Assembly: GCA_032433595.1 (NCBI GenBank)
Contig: JASWJB010000241.1
Span: forward strand, 1 to 64,000
Reading direction: 5' to 3'
From: Conoideocrella luteorostrata
Lineage: Eukaryota > Ascomycota > Sordariomycetes > Hypocreales > Clavicipitaceae
Length of the DNA: 64,000 bases
The notes beneath the pieces were generated by a model, which saw only the letters and a list, made by a program, of their open reading frames with translations, was not told where the DNA came from and searched no databases. Position numbers and translations under genes: made by a program. Shown here in pieces: positions 1 to 11,734 of this stretch. Each line of letters begins with the position of its first letter. Position 1 is the first letter of the stretch.

Positions 1-1924
1 CTTCCAGGGCGGTGCTTTGATTTAAAGGAGTTGTTGGGGAGGGGGTGGTTTTGCTTATGATGCTTGATTTGGGTCGGTGATGGTGGTGATGTTCGTCATG
101 CAAGCGGCTTTAGCTAGGACGGGCTAGCTGATGGCACTGGCGATGACAGACGCCGGCTTACTGATCTCATGGTGAGACACTTGGGGGGCTGCTTTTGCTC
201 TGGGGAGCGTATTTAGAGAGATAGGACTCTGGTCAATTACGATGGTATACTAGCATGGTCGTGGATTGGAGTGTTTTCTTTCACGATGCCCTGGAGGCAC
301 GTAAGGCTCCTCACATGCCTCTACGAGGGTTTTAAGCAAATGGGATTCAAATGCCTAGGGAACTTTATTTGTCGCCTGTTTGTTAGTTACAGTAACACAG
401 TCCTCGGCCGAATTGTTGGTCAGTATTCTCCGGCAACCCAAAAATAGCCGGCCTCTACGGAGTAGACACTATAAAATTACCTATCGAGAGGAGCCCCACG
501 AGTGCCGAGAATAACTTGAACAAAATGTAAAAGTAAAAATTAAAAAAGAATAAAAGCAAGAATAAAACTCCCCACACTCTATTAAACATAAATCGGAATT
601 TCGCACCTACTCAGTCTTTGTACACCACGCGGCCACCAGGAGTCAAAAAGCCAAGAATGGGGGGAACGAACGTTCGAGGAGCCTTGCGGGCGTCAAAGGG
701 CTTTGGCGTGTTGGCAAGTTTCACGGTTCGCAATTGCACACATTCACGGTGTCACGCTGGGACCAAGGTCTTTAATCGAGTGCGTGTCTGTTGCCAGATG
801 ATTGTGAATCATACTGAGATGACCGAACAGCTGCTCCAACGCTCGTTCTGCCCGTTGTTGTCGCAACAAGTCCGTCCGCCCAGTCAGCAACACGAGTTCA
901 TGACGTTCCACCACCCACATCAATGCTCAAACGGTTCAACCACGTTCAACCACGTAGAACAAAGGCCCGCATTCTTTTACAACGATATACACAGGTCCCG
1001 GAATTTTCAAGTACTTAAACGAGCCGTGTCCCCCTCCCCTTTGGATCTCTTCTTCTTCTTCTTCATATTCTCCTCTGCATCCAGCATCCAGTCACTATGT
1101 GCCAGATGCAGCCCTCTCGCAGCGGTATGTCTTCATTCATAAGTGGGATCCCTACTTTTCATCGTTCCGGTACCCGAATTTTTACTGATATACTGTGGTC
1201 GCTGTAGAACACCATCTGTCCCCCGTTGAATATGCATGGCAATTCGCGCCATCGTATGCGCCGAGAGCCGCAGACTGATCATTGTGCGGGCCCTTGTACC
1301 GGGCTGCTCTTTGTCTCGCCTCTTCTTTACCCTTGATACCGCGCATTCATTCCCATACCCCGGCCAAGTAGCCTTAATGAATGACACTGGGTGCTCTATA
1401 ATTACCAGTTCCGCGGCGTGGGCGTCCAGGCACATCAAAGTCTGCTTACTTCCAACAGAAGAACTGACGCCTTAATGCGCCATTTCTGTTGCATTGGGTA
1501 GACAGACCAGCCCTGCAGTATCACCTCCCATTTAGGAGTACCTCGACAAGCGACCAGCAAACGAAGAAGGGCCGTCGAACTTCCGGCAAATGAATCGAGC
1601 ATCGGTGCGCATATACGCACATCGCTTGTTGCTATCGCAATCTGCCGACCTTCACAACGCCGCACCACCCGTAGCCGCGGGACTAGCGGTTGATATGCAA
1701 AAATTCTGGATGTGTGGTGGCGAACAATTGCTCAGTTAAGCAACGTTCCTCATACCACCATCTATTTCAAGAAATACGACACCTTAGCGTCGTGATGAAG
1801 GCCAGCGCGGCGGAGTCATTATGGACGCATCAACCTGCATTGCCTGTTTTCTTAAACCCAACAGATGGATTACGTAGGAAACGGCCCAACAGCATATACC
1901 CCTCAACAGACTAATCTGTTCCCT

Positions 1925-2145
1925 GTCAGAAGCAGCGAGGACACGAGTTCAAAACCACAGATAACAAGGCAAAGGCTGCAGTAGGAATACTAGGAATGGC
2001 AAGAAGTAATAGTGCTCCATTTAGAGCAGCGAGGACACCAGTTCAGGGTCCCACAAGAGCTGGCAGAAAGAAATACTGGCGATGCGAGGAAGAAAGTGAT
2101 AGCTCTGCTTTCAGAGCAGCGAGGCCACGAATTCAAAATCACAGA
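1925..2145. repeat. Three diverged ~90-bp direct repeats
   Basis: A shared core reading AGCAGCGAGG, followed by a variant of ACACGAGTTCA, starts at 1931, 2025 and 2115, so the period is 94 then 90 bp. Similarity extends on both sides (CACAGAT after the first and third cores, GCTCCATTTAGAG/GCTTTCAGAG before the second and third). The copies are clearly diverged. It could be an old minisatellite or a remnant of a repetitive coding sequence. Confidence 0.6.
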
Positions 2146-2579
2146 TTAAGTAGTAAAAGTTGCGGCAAAAAGCTGTAGAGCGAAAACGACGCGCGGTCAA
2201 GTATCAGCGCCGACCATGTGTCTGGGCTCATCCAGTCGGATAGCATGGGGGGAGGGTTAGACTTACGAATTGAGACGAGTCCATGAGTGACGAAGATAAA
2301 AATTAAAAACACATGCCAGAGACACCCTGAGCCGCCGTCGCTGGTCTTATTGTGCTGTGCTTTCTCTGTGTAGACCGCTAACTACGCCAAGAAGCCCAAT
2401 CCACGCATATGCTTTGTCGGACCCAAACACAAACACACAATACGCGCACGTTGGTTTCCGACACACAGCCAGCCAGCAGCGCAACTTCAATGCCATTGTA
2501 AAATTGGGTAGAGGCCTAATGTAACCTGCAGGGACCCTCTGGATGCCAAGATCCAACAGTCTAGCTATTCCGTTCAGGA

Positions 2580-2621
2580 ATATCTTGCTTGGCAGTTCAA
2601 ATATCTTGCTTGGCAGTTCAA
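2580..2621. repeat. 21-bp perfect tandem duplication
   Basis: Two adjacent identical 21-bp units (2580-2600 and 2601-2621) with the core TATCTTGCTTGGCAGTTCAA. No supported gene overlaps. Identity of the copies suggests a recent slippage or duplication. Confidence 0.85.
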
Positions 2622-3712
2622 AGGGTGTCAATTCAATTATAACAGGCACTGGAGCAGGGCTCCGAGCAACGGCGCAAAATCCGAAGAGTGAAGGGGGTGC
2701 TGGGTTTTCTACCTAGACGAGCGGCCTAGAACCTCTCTTGTAGCTAATGTACATGCCTCGACCGGATTGGTCAAGTCCAAATTCTTTCAGGAGCAATCCT
2801 GTCATCTCGCAGGGGATCTCTTCCGCCCACACAATGCCAATATATATGGCAGCCATGGATTATATCAACTCGCGCTGCCAAAAGGTGAATGGTATATGAT
2901 AGGTTGCGAAGTGAGATGACTTATCAGGCCGCAACTTCCTGGCCCTGTCGCTATTGTCATGAATCAGTGTCATGTGGTTGCCATCACCATTCAGGCACAC
3001 ACATGCCTGAATTGCCTCCAAAGCCCACCTCAAGGCGTCGAGCCTGTTCCTTTAGATTCGAGGTACCATCACATTCCTACATTCAACAGCTGTTGCCCGC
3101 GATTGCATTATTGGCGGCAGCATGGATCCGTCACGCCTTCAAGGGGGATTTGGTCCGTGTGGAATTTATATCAAGTAATCAGACCGCGCGCTCGCAGAAA
3201 GCGTCCGGTAAGATCAGGGGGCGGCAAGGGGAAATCGAAATACTGAAAGACAAGATCGTCATCATGGGAGATATATATCGCAAGGAGCAAGCTGGAAAGT
3301 ATGACGGGAGACCATTTGTCGTGTTGATACATGCGTTGACAATGAGTTACCGCGGTGAGAGAAGTGTGCTGTGGGGAGCTCCGGGAAAAGCGTTGTTAGT
3401 AGATAAGACTCTTAGATCGCAATGGATCAAATCGAGCGGTACAATTCTGTACTATTGCACTTTGCTCTGAAGCAATAACTTATCCGCCCAGCACAGACTG
3501 AAAATGTCAATTGGGAGCCTGCAATCGGCTTGCCAAGGCCGCTTTTCTCTAGACCTATTGTGAGGCTTGCGGTAGAGATGATATTGTACAACGGGGCGCT
3601 AAACCTAAAGGGGACACGCTATGGCTAACTAGCCATTCACCCTCACCCGGCAGAAAAATGTGGAACGGAATAAGCCGAAATTTCTGGCATGACTGAACCC
3701 TGACTGGGCCAC

Positions 3713-3772
3713 TGCCCACTGCCTTGCCCACTGCCATGCCCACTGCCCTGCCCACTGCCCTGCTCACTGACA
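3713..3772. repeat. 12-bp tandem repeat upstream of SFH1
   Basis: Five consecutive 12-bp units of the form TGCCCACTGCCN (3713, 3725, 3737, 3749, 3761); the fifth is degenerate. The array ends about 320 bp before the SFH1-like start codon, inside its likely promoter or leader. Confidence 0.8.
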
Positions 3773-4091
3773 ATTGACCACGGACAGCACACGGACAGCA
3801 GACGCGATTGACAAAGCGACAGATCGCGACCCTCAAAAGCTTCACCCACCATTGCATACATCCCCGTCCATCCACACCCACTGCCCATCTCATCCCAACA
3901 CCAGCATACAAGCGACCTGCGCGAGAGGCCCGTTGCATTTTTCCGCTCCCAACTCTGCAGACGTCGACTTTTCTCAGTTTTGGACACGGGGATTTGTCCC
4001 TGCCGTGCGCGCCTGTGTCTTCCGTCACTCCTGCCAGGACAACTCCCTTGCGACAGCATGACCTGACCAAGACGGTCTTACGCACAGCACA

Positions 4092-5939
4092 ATGGAACGA
4101 TCGAAACCCCAAGCATTTCAATCGTCTTACGCGCCAAGACTGCGCGCATACAACAACTCTCTCCTGACCCCCGTGCTGCCGAACACTGTGCCGTCTGGTC
4201 CCGTCTCAAGAACCACGAAGCGAGGTACTACCATCATCAACTATGCCGAAGATGGCTACGACGACCTGGAGGACGATAGTGACGATCCTCGTCGGCGACT
4301 AACCGGCTTAAGGAGTCTGCGTAAAGAAGATTCCGCATACAGACTGGATGCGTCCGAGAAGGCTGGCAAAGACACCAAACAGCCCGTTGAGGTGCAAGGC
4401 ATCTGGCGCGACTGGATGGGCAAGAATCGCGCAATGAAGAGCGACCAGCAGAATGCCGCGCAGTCAAGCCTTCCCCTCACCCTGATTCCCATACGGATCG
4501 ATCTCGATATTCCCGCCTTCGTTCCTGCAGCGGCTTTTCCTCCTCCAAACACGTCATCGGTCGACATCACACTGCCTCAGTATCGGCCAGGAGAAATGAC
4601 GGTGCCTTACAAGCTGAGAGATATATTTTGCTGGAACCTGCACGAAACACTCATTACGACGGACCAATTTGCGCAGACCTTGGCCCAAGACTTGGACCTG
4701 CCAAACAGGGGCTTTGTCGTGTCCGAGATTAGCAAACAAATTAGGACCCAGCTGGAAGAGTATGCTGGTGTTGCGCTTCACCCTTTGTTTCACACGGAGC
4801 AGTATGCGCCCACGGTTGCAGCAGTACCCACCCAAGCGGCCGCGACAGGCGCCAACGGAACTGCCGTTGGAACGCCAAGGCCGAATCTGATCTTCAAGTC
4901 AAGAGAAGAGTCGCCGGCATCGTTTGCGAGAGGATTGTCACGTCCGGACACGCCTGCTCAGGCTGCCGGTGTGGCAACTCCTTCTCAACAGGCAGTAGCA
5001 CCCAAAGTCACGGCGGAAGCAACGCCAATTCCGCCCGATTCCGACGACTACAACCCTGATGATACCTATCGTTGCATCATTAACCTTAGCTTGAACATGG
5101 CATCTATGTTGTACACGGACAAATTCGAATGGTCTCTGCTTCATCCCCCTGGCACTGCAGAAGCGTTTGCAAAGACGACATGTGCGGATCTAGGCTTGAC
5201 TGGAGAATGGATTCCTGCCATGACTCACGCCATTTATGAATCTGCTTTGCGGCTGAAGAAGGAAGCTTGCGAAGCTGGTGGCTTAGTGACTGGCTGGGGC
5301 GGAATGCAACAAGAATTGCCCAACGACGCGGCCTTGGGCACTGAGGCTGGCTGGAGATATGATCCGGATCACTTGGCAGACGATTGGGAGCCAAAGGTTG
5401 AAATTTTGAGCAAGGAGGAAATAGAGAAACGTGAAGGCGAGCGTGAGCGAGAAGCCCGTCGACTCCGTCGTGAGACGGCACGATTCAGCTCTACGGCGGG
5501 TATGCTTGGTGGCACGCCGTTTGGCGGTGCTCCTGTGGAGCTGGAAGAAGAGAGAATGGGCCGAGGTGAACGATCCAAGAAGAAGCGACGATTTAGGAGC
5601 TTAAGTCCGCTCAACCGCAGCGGAACACCCGGTGGCCGTGGAACGCCGGATGTAGGTGGCTACGGAGGCGGAGGTGCACTAACGGACTTGGAGAGAAGTA
5701 CATGGCGATGTACGCACTGTCGTGTTTGGGGGACCAGTATTTGGGCTGTTCGCGACGGCCCCTTTGGACCCAAGGTGAGTAAAAATTATGGCAACGAACT
5801 CTGCTACATCTTACACGTGGAGACGATGCTGACTCTAGAATAGTCTCTCTGTGCAAATTGTGGGTATCTATATGAACGTGATCGCAAACTTCCCCGGCAG
5901 ACCAAGAATTTGCATCTGGCAGACCTTCGAGCGGCCTAG
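4092..5939 (+). CDS. SFH1: SNF5/SFH1-family chromatin-remodelling subunit
   Basis: Two exons, 4092-5774 and 5844-5939, joined across a 69-nt intron (GTGAGT..AATAG), give 592 aa. The family forms the core SNF5/INI1-type subunit of SWI/SNF or RSC nucleosome remodellers in the nucleus. Residues about 130-400 carry the SNF5 domain: a first repeat with VPYKLRDIFCWNLHETLIT, a low-complexity insert rich in Ala, Pro and Thr, then a second repeat starting DDTYRCIINLSLNMASMLY. A charged Arg/Glu helix follows near 450-480. The C-terminus has a GATA-like zinc finger, C540-x2-C543-x20-C564-x2-C567, whose second half is supplied only by exon 2; without splicing the frame reads into the intron and loses it. 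The start is the first in-frame ATG after a T/C-rich leader. Whether it is the RSC (Sfh1) or SWI/SNF (Snf5) paralogue cannot be settled without a tree; the compact length favours Sfh1. Confidence 0.93.
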
Positions 5940-7597
5940 AAGCCCTCTTTTGCAAAGGACAAGGATGGTTCTATCGCCGACCGACAGTCTCCGATGGCAA
6001 CGGGATCTCCACAGAAGGTAGACCAGCGAGGTCAATTGCCGCAGCGACATCTTAGCCGTCGGCGCCCGCTTGCATACACAAGATCAGCGATGCGGTTGCC
6101 GGTTATGTAGAGAAGGAATCAAAAATCAGGCCGCGGGCGTGTGATGCTGGGAACCCGTTTTTGCAAGGTTCAAGTACACGGCGAACACCTTATCGTTACA
6201 GGGGGGAAAATTATATTGGGGGCGCATGGGGAAAGAATTTTGTATCTTGATTTTATTCTGCTCTCACTAGACCCACGAAAATGGCCCTTGGTGAGAGCTG
6301 TGTGTGCTTTTTTTGCTTCTAATTTCTCCGAGATAAAGTTGGTTCAGGGTTGGGCTGCGAAGGGGGTATCTGAAACTCGTGTAGATTAGGAAGGGACTCT
6401 TGCTAGGCGTCGTCTCGATTTTTGCCGGGGACAACAAATATTGAGCATTCAGCGGCACTTTGCCCCAAAATTTTTACATCTGTGATGAGCCAGCCATGGC
6501 GATTTGAAATCTTGGGAATTGGCAGTAGGCTGCCTCTGTGTATGCAAAGGGTTACATTCAGCCTCCATCGTGGCGACAGCAGAATACAGCGGCCCGAGCA
6601 AGACGCTCAATCGGAATCGGGTACCGAACTCAAGAAGGTCTGTTTTGCGGCGATACATCAAATCACATATCCCATCTAGTGTCAAGCGCGCCGCTTTTCC
6701 TTCTTGTGCAGCTAGCCAGTACGCATGCCTCATGCTCATACGATCCGAAATCACTATTCGCAGCCGAGGCGTCAGCCCAAAGGCACGCCCATCGTTCGTC
6801 GACGGGTTTCCCTTTCGGCTGTCGAAGCCACATGTGCGATGCATCACGGGGAAGCAATCGACGGGCCGGAAACCCGTGCCGGTCGGTCGGCCGGCTATGA
6901 AGAAGGCAGGCTACATACTCCGTGGAGCAGAGGTTGGGCCCGTTCGTCACGTTGGGAGCGTCGGAGCGAATCAACTTATACACTGCTCTTCAATCGATGC
7001 TTGACGTGTGGCCCTCCACAAGCATGGCCTGCAGGACAGGTCAACAAGGAAGGAACAGAGGTTCTGGAAAACAAAATCAAGCAAATCGATAGAACGAAAC
7101 TTATGGCGCTGTTTGTTTTGTGAGCTAGTCTCATAGCCATTGTTTACCGGGTAAAACGTTACAGCTACGGAGTAGTTTGTTGGTCATTTTGTTCCTCACT
7201 TTGGTTTTCAATTTGACGTATATATGTATATATATATTTAGCACCGGCTTCTTCTCAAAATAAAAATGAAAATATAAAAACATAAAAATATAAAAATCGC
7301 GTATAGCCCTCTCAATCAATCCTTGACCTCTAATAATAAACCCGACCCTAGTCAATGACATTACGTTGCTTTCCAGTGTACAAACAGCATCTGAAACCAG
7401 CTGATAATGTTATTTAAATATCAATCATACAAGCGTGCGGGTATTGTATCGTTATCCCCTTCATTCGCAATGAGCGCCACTTTCCAAAATGTATCCTATC
7501 ATATACCTGTTTACCTCCCAAATCGGTGAGAGAGAAAAAGCAGACAAGAGCCATACCAAAAAAAAAAAAGAATACCGAAGCTGACTTTCATCAATCG
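5940..7597. other. Intergenic, convergent 3' ends
   Basis: The gap lies between the 3' ends of the SFH1 gene and the minus-strand zinc-cluster gene. Several 60-170-codon frames overlap between 6400 and 7120 on both strands, which argues against any single one being a gene. AT-rich sequence with short A/T runs (7200-7310) and an A-tract (7558-7569) sits near the convergent ends and may contribute to 3' end formation. Confidence 0.5.
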
Positions 7598-10028
7598 TTA
7601 TTGCCGGGGTCCTCCATGCATCATTTGCGCTGCGTCAACTCCCACCCACGGGATGCCATGCACAGGTTGCTGGACCGGCATGGCCATTACACCTGATGGA
7701 CTCATAGACTGCGCGCCATTTTGATACTGGCCGTGGCTTTGATCTAGAGGCATGCCTGACATTTGACGGATACTCCGCAACCGCCCTGCCGTTTCTCTAG
7801 ACAGCTGCTCAAAACTTTGCTTCAACATGATGGCATCCTCCCATCGCATGCCGTACAACTCCAGGGTTTTTGGTGTGCGCTCTAAACACCAAAGACTTCT
7901 GTCGAGATTGGTATTCACTGACATGCCTGGTTTCATCTGACGCTGAGGGATGAGAGGAGGAGAAGCAGAGCCCGGCGCAGCCGGTGGCGGGGCGACTCGT
8001 GCCCCAGAGAGGATTAAATCTTGAGCATCCCGCAACACTGCCAAAAACTGGTTGGCCATGAAGTAGACCTTTAGAGCGTCGTGATAAGAGTAGAAGGCGC
8101 TATTTAGGCCGGTGCAGGCAATATCGTACATTTTGTTGAGATACTCCAAAGAATGCTCGAATATCAAAATCCGGGTGTAATCGGTGATCCGGGGCGCTCT
8201 GGTCGATGGCGCCAGGCAATAAACATAGCTATAACGAAGTTCCTGCTCAAACATTTCCCTAATATTCAGAGGTAGAGTGCTGGGGAGTGACTCTTGCCAT
8301 TCCCTCATATCTAAGCACATTTGCCACAGAAACGAATCCGAGTTTGGCAGAGGAGTCGGCTCGGACTGATACAAGACTTGGTACCAGTAAGATTGTGCCC
8401 GGCGAAGCTGAAACAGCAAAAGCGCCGGGTCTGCGGACTGAGGCCCTGAAATTGGGTTTGATGCCGCTTGCTTGTCGCGGAGACTGGATGATTGTGGAAA
8501 GGGAACGTTGATGGCTTCGTCTGTAAATGAAAATGTTCGCGCATGGGCCATGCTGATGGCACTGAGAAATAGTCAGAATTTGGTACTGGCCATCATTCAA
8601 AAAGTAGCAATAGGAGCAGTGGGAGCAGCAACTCACCGGTCCAGGGCATAGGTGCAATAGAAGATTTTGCGCCGCATGTCGAGAGCTGAGCGGTCCGACA
8701 CGGAACTCATGGGTGGATCTTGATGCAAACCCAGGTCGACGACAGCGCATGTAGTAAGGCCTATCAGATGCCACGTATCGAAGTGTGCAGGGTCCAGCAT
8801 GGAATAGAGTGTCAGTAGCAGCAATGACTGGATCTGATTAACGTAACCGGGCGCCAGAGCTCGATCGGCGTATGCCATGGCTCTGCACATGAAAGCAACA
8901 CCGCTATTGTAGTGTTGGTCGTTCTTGCGGCAGCTTTGTGCAGTTGAACCTATGGCAAGCACAAGGTATAGCAACCAGTAGTCGGAGTCTTTGATTACCC
9001 GTTCGTCTTGGCGATATACGTCATCCAAAATTGTCCAAAGCGCTGTCTGCGAGAAACAGGGAAACAACGTGTACACGTTCACCATGAAGTATTGAAGTAT
9101 TGTGTTAGCAATCTGTCTTGAGGGCAGCATGTACTCGGAGGACTCGGGCAATGAATCCTTTGTGGTGGCAGCCAAGACGAGTCTCGCAAACGTCATATTG
9201 CCCACTGACGGCTCAAAATCTCGGGTTGTAGCATCAACCGACCTACAGAGACACATGAAGTTGGGTTAGAGTGAATTCAAAGTAAGTGAATGTGCTGGGC
9301 AACCTAGCTCGTACAGGATACCGAAATCTGATACTAGAGAGTTGATGTCTGAGTTCTCCCGCTTCCGAGCTGCTTTCCGATGGATCGCGGCGCGGATTAC
9401 TGCTAGCGAGTCCCTCCTGTCTACTGCGGTTAAGTTGCTATGAGAAGTACCGTCCGTTTCATGCTGCCAAACAGACGCCTTGCGAGATTTTGCGTAGTCC
9501 AACCGTCGCTCAAGCTTCTCGATGCGGAGCTCGAGGGCAGCCACATAACTGCCACTTCCAGTCAATCCTGATGTTTAAAAGTACATAGGCTGCTGTTGGA
9601 GAGAGAGAGAGAGGGGGGGAGGGGGCGGTTCACAGCCATTATACCTTCGCTCTTTGCCCCTGGCAAATTGATCATTCGCAGCTGAGCACTCGTTCTCACG
9701 GCCTGCTTTTTCGCAAGCCGTGCAAGCAGGCAATTTACCGTCACACTGAGAGGCATTACAGTTAGTTGTGGGGCTTGGTCAATCAATCAATCAATCAAGC
9801 AAGCATGCATCCGACAAAGGAGTTTGCGATGCTTACCTTGACCTTGGCGGCGCGGCCTGGTAAAAAAAAAAAAGGAGTAAGTAAGCAAGCATTCACTATT
9901 CCAAAGCTTACCGAAACACATTGTCGGGACTGGATGGGGGATGGGTGGCTTCACTCACATCGCGAACATGCTGATACCGGCCGAGATACCCTCAGCAAAG
10001 GATTTCGCGAGAAGCTGCTGCGGGGCAT
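7598..10028 (-). CDS. Zn(II)2Cys6 transcription factor, Fungal_trans domain
   Basis: Six exons on the minus strand, 9959-10028, 9837-9856, 9645-9745, 9315-9554, 8637-9242 and 7598-8561, give 666 aa with all phases consistent. The N-terminal binuclear cluster is complete: C21-x2-C24-x6-C31-x6-C38-x2-C41-x8-C50. Two introns cut it: one splits the C24 codon and the next lies just before C31, leaving a 20-nt exon. A coiled-coil linker follows (SYVAALELRIEKLERRLDYA), then the helical fungal-specific regulatory domain, recognisable by SDYWLLYLVLAIGSTAQS, DPAHFDTWHLIGLTTCAVVD and RRKIFYCTYALDR. The C-terminus is Pro/Gln/Met-rich with no clear fold. The start ATG at 10028 is preceded by an in-frame stop. 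It should bind CGG-type half sites and act in the nucleus; the target pathway cannot be read from sequence. The donor GTACGA of the fourth intron is weak but gives the expected FGILSVDATTRDFEP junction. Confidence 0.9.
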
Positions 10029-11701
10029 ATCGCATGGCCTCGCGACGACCTTGGCCGGGAATTTGAGCCAAGCGCTCTCGCCGTCGTCAACAGAGAAACG
10101 ATCCTAGATGGAAAAGATCTAACAGCTGTGCTGGTTGAGTCTGCGTAGTGAGAATGCGTTGCGGCATAGACGGACGTCTTGACGAGGCTCGAGTGAGTGA
10201 TTGCTGTCGTGCGACTGGATTTGACTAACGAGGCGATGGACAAGTGAGCTAAGCAACCGGACCAGACGCAGGCCAGCAAGCAGCCAAGCCAAGCCATGAA
10301 TGGGCAGAGACGGGAGCGTACGGAGTCGGTGTCGATTCGCATGGAATGGAATGTGCCACGGCTAGGGTCATGCAGAGGAGCACAGAGAGCACAGCAAACC
10401 CGCCCTCGAGACGCGGTGCAGTGGCGGGGCGGACGGGTTCAGGCTTCAAGGTCCATCATCAGTTAGCGAAGTCGACAGGAGAAGCACTATCTAGCCCCGG
10501 GGCAGGTAAAAGTCACAACGAAGTTACAGACAGACTGCTTGCAGCACGGGGCTGGCGGGGACCGACCTAGTCTGGCACCATGCAACAGGACATGCTGGGT
10601 ACTTGGATGGCGATGGGCCGGCTGTACCAGACCGGAGGGGCAAAATGGGCTAGTAGGGCTACGTACAGTTGTATACACAGAGTTACTCCGTGCGTACCTC
10701 AGCGACTAGCGAGTTTTAGTAGATGCGAGATCTGAAAGCCGACCACCTAGCGTTGACTGGAAGATGGAGCCAGACCCGGCGTGGCGTGATGAGACCGAGG
10801 TTTCTGATCCCGAAGCCCTGCTGGAGAACCTGAGGCCTGGGGGGTCCTGGGGACCGTGGGGGCGCGCCGTGGATGGGAATGTCGTGCGGAGCCAAGGAGC
10901 GTCTTGGAGGCAGGCGGCAGGCCAGGCAGCAAACAGCAGGCACGAATCTCAAATCCTCGTTATGTTATTCTACGGAGCACTTACCCGATGTACTATCCAG
11001 CAACCAAACAACTAAACAACCAAGCCCCTGCACCCCCGTAAATGCGCTCCATTATTATCACAGGGACTTTTGGGTCGTTTGCCCAGGTACGGAGTACAGC
11101 ATGCTGGCTTCTGCCGGTTGTTGTGTAAACGTAAAGGTACTCCGTATTATACTATTATCCTGCAACTAGCTCTGGTCTGATCCCGGCAAAGACCGAAGTC
11201 CCCATTGCGCGCCCAGCTCATTATCAGAAAGTTACACGGCATAGGCCCACAGCATGTAAAATGCGCAAACACAACAGTGCATGCGTGTGCCTATCGCGAT
11301 AGATCGTTTGGCGGGCTCAACCGGACACCCTATTGATCTAAATCTAGGAGAGAACTGCATACTAGTACTCCCGTCCCCGTAGGCAGAGAGGCACTACGTG
11401 GCGGCATGGCGATTGCGAAGCTTACTGGAGACGGCGCCACGCCTGAGGGAAGTCGGTCCCGCTGCAACTGCTGATGTTGGCCAACATGGTGACAGCCCAA
11501 GACAACATCACGAGGGAAAAGGTGCCAGGATTGAAGAGCTGGCATGTATTACTGTATTATGGGTGCAATCGAATATGCTGGCACAGTAGTGGCGCAACCA
11601 AAGTTCATGCGCTCGGCAAATATCATGGCATACAAGTGCGATGAAATTGCTCACAGGTATTGTCTCAAGGTCACGGATATTATTGATGGTCAAGATTCCA
11701 T

Positions 11702-11734
11702 CAGCTTGACGTCAGCTTGACGTCAGCTTGACGT
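11702..11734. repeat. 11-bp tandem repeat making two CRE octamers
   Basis: Three perfect copies of CAGCTTGACGT (11702, 11713, 11724). The unit junctions create the palindrome TGACGTCA at 11707-11714 and 11718-11725, the consensus site for CREB/ATF-type bZIP proteins. It is intergenic, about 1.7 kb upstream of the minus-strand gene start and 3.7 kb upstream of the plus-strand one. Binding is inference. Confidence 0.75.

Larger units (their letters stand above)
1..4091. other. Gene-poor left end of window
   Basis: I find no gene that can be supported here. Open frames are short, overlap one another on both strands, and mostly begin at non-ATG codons. The longest ATG frame (2889-3470, 193 codons) matches no family I recognise. 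The stretch holds a CT-rich microsatellite (about 1048-1068), a degenerate roughly 90-bp triplicate (1925-2145), a 21-bp tandem duplication (2580-2621) and a 12-bp tandem repeat (3713-3772) upstream of the SFH1 gene. The last few hundred bases are presumably its promoter and leader. Confidence 0.5.

Noticed and set aside
618..1142. 174-codon plus-strand frame
   Set aside because: Starts at TTG rather than ATG and ends in a CT microsatellite that encodes poly-Phe; no family match.
2889..3470. 193-codon plus-strand frame with an ATG
   Set aside because: A second frame is open over the same bases and neither resembles a known protein. Could be a decayed gene, but the sequence alone does not support it.
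6422..7123. Several overlapping frames of 85-166 codons
   Set aside because: Up to three frames are open at once on both strands, as expected from a stretch poor in stop codons; none has a recognisable domain.
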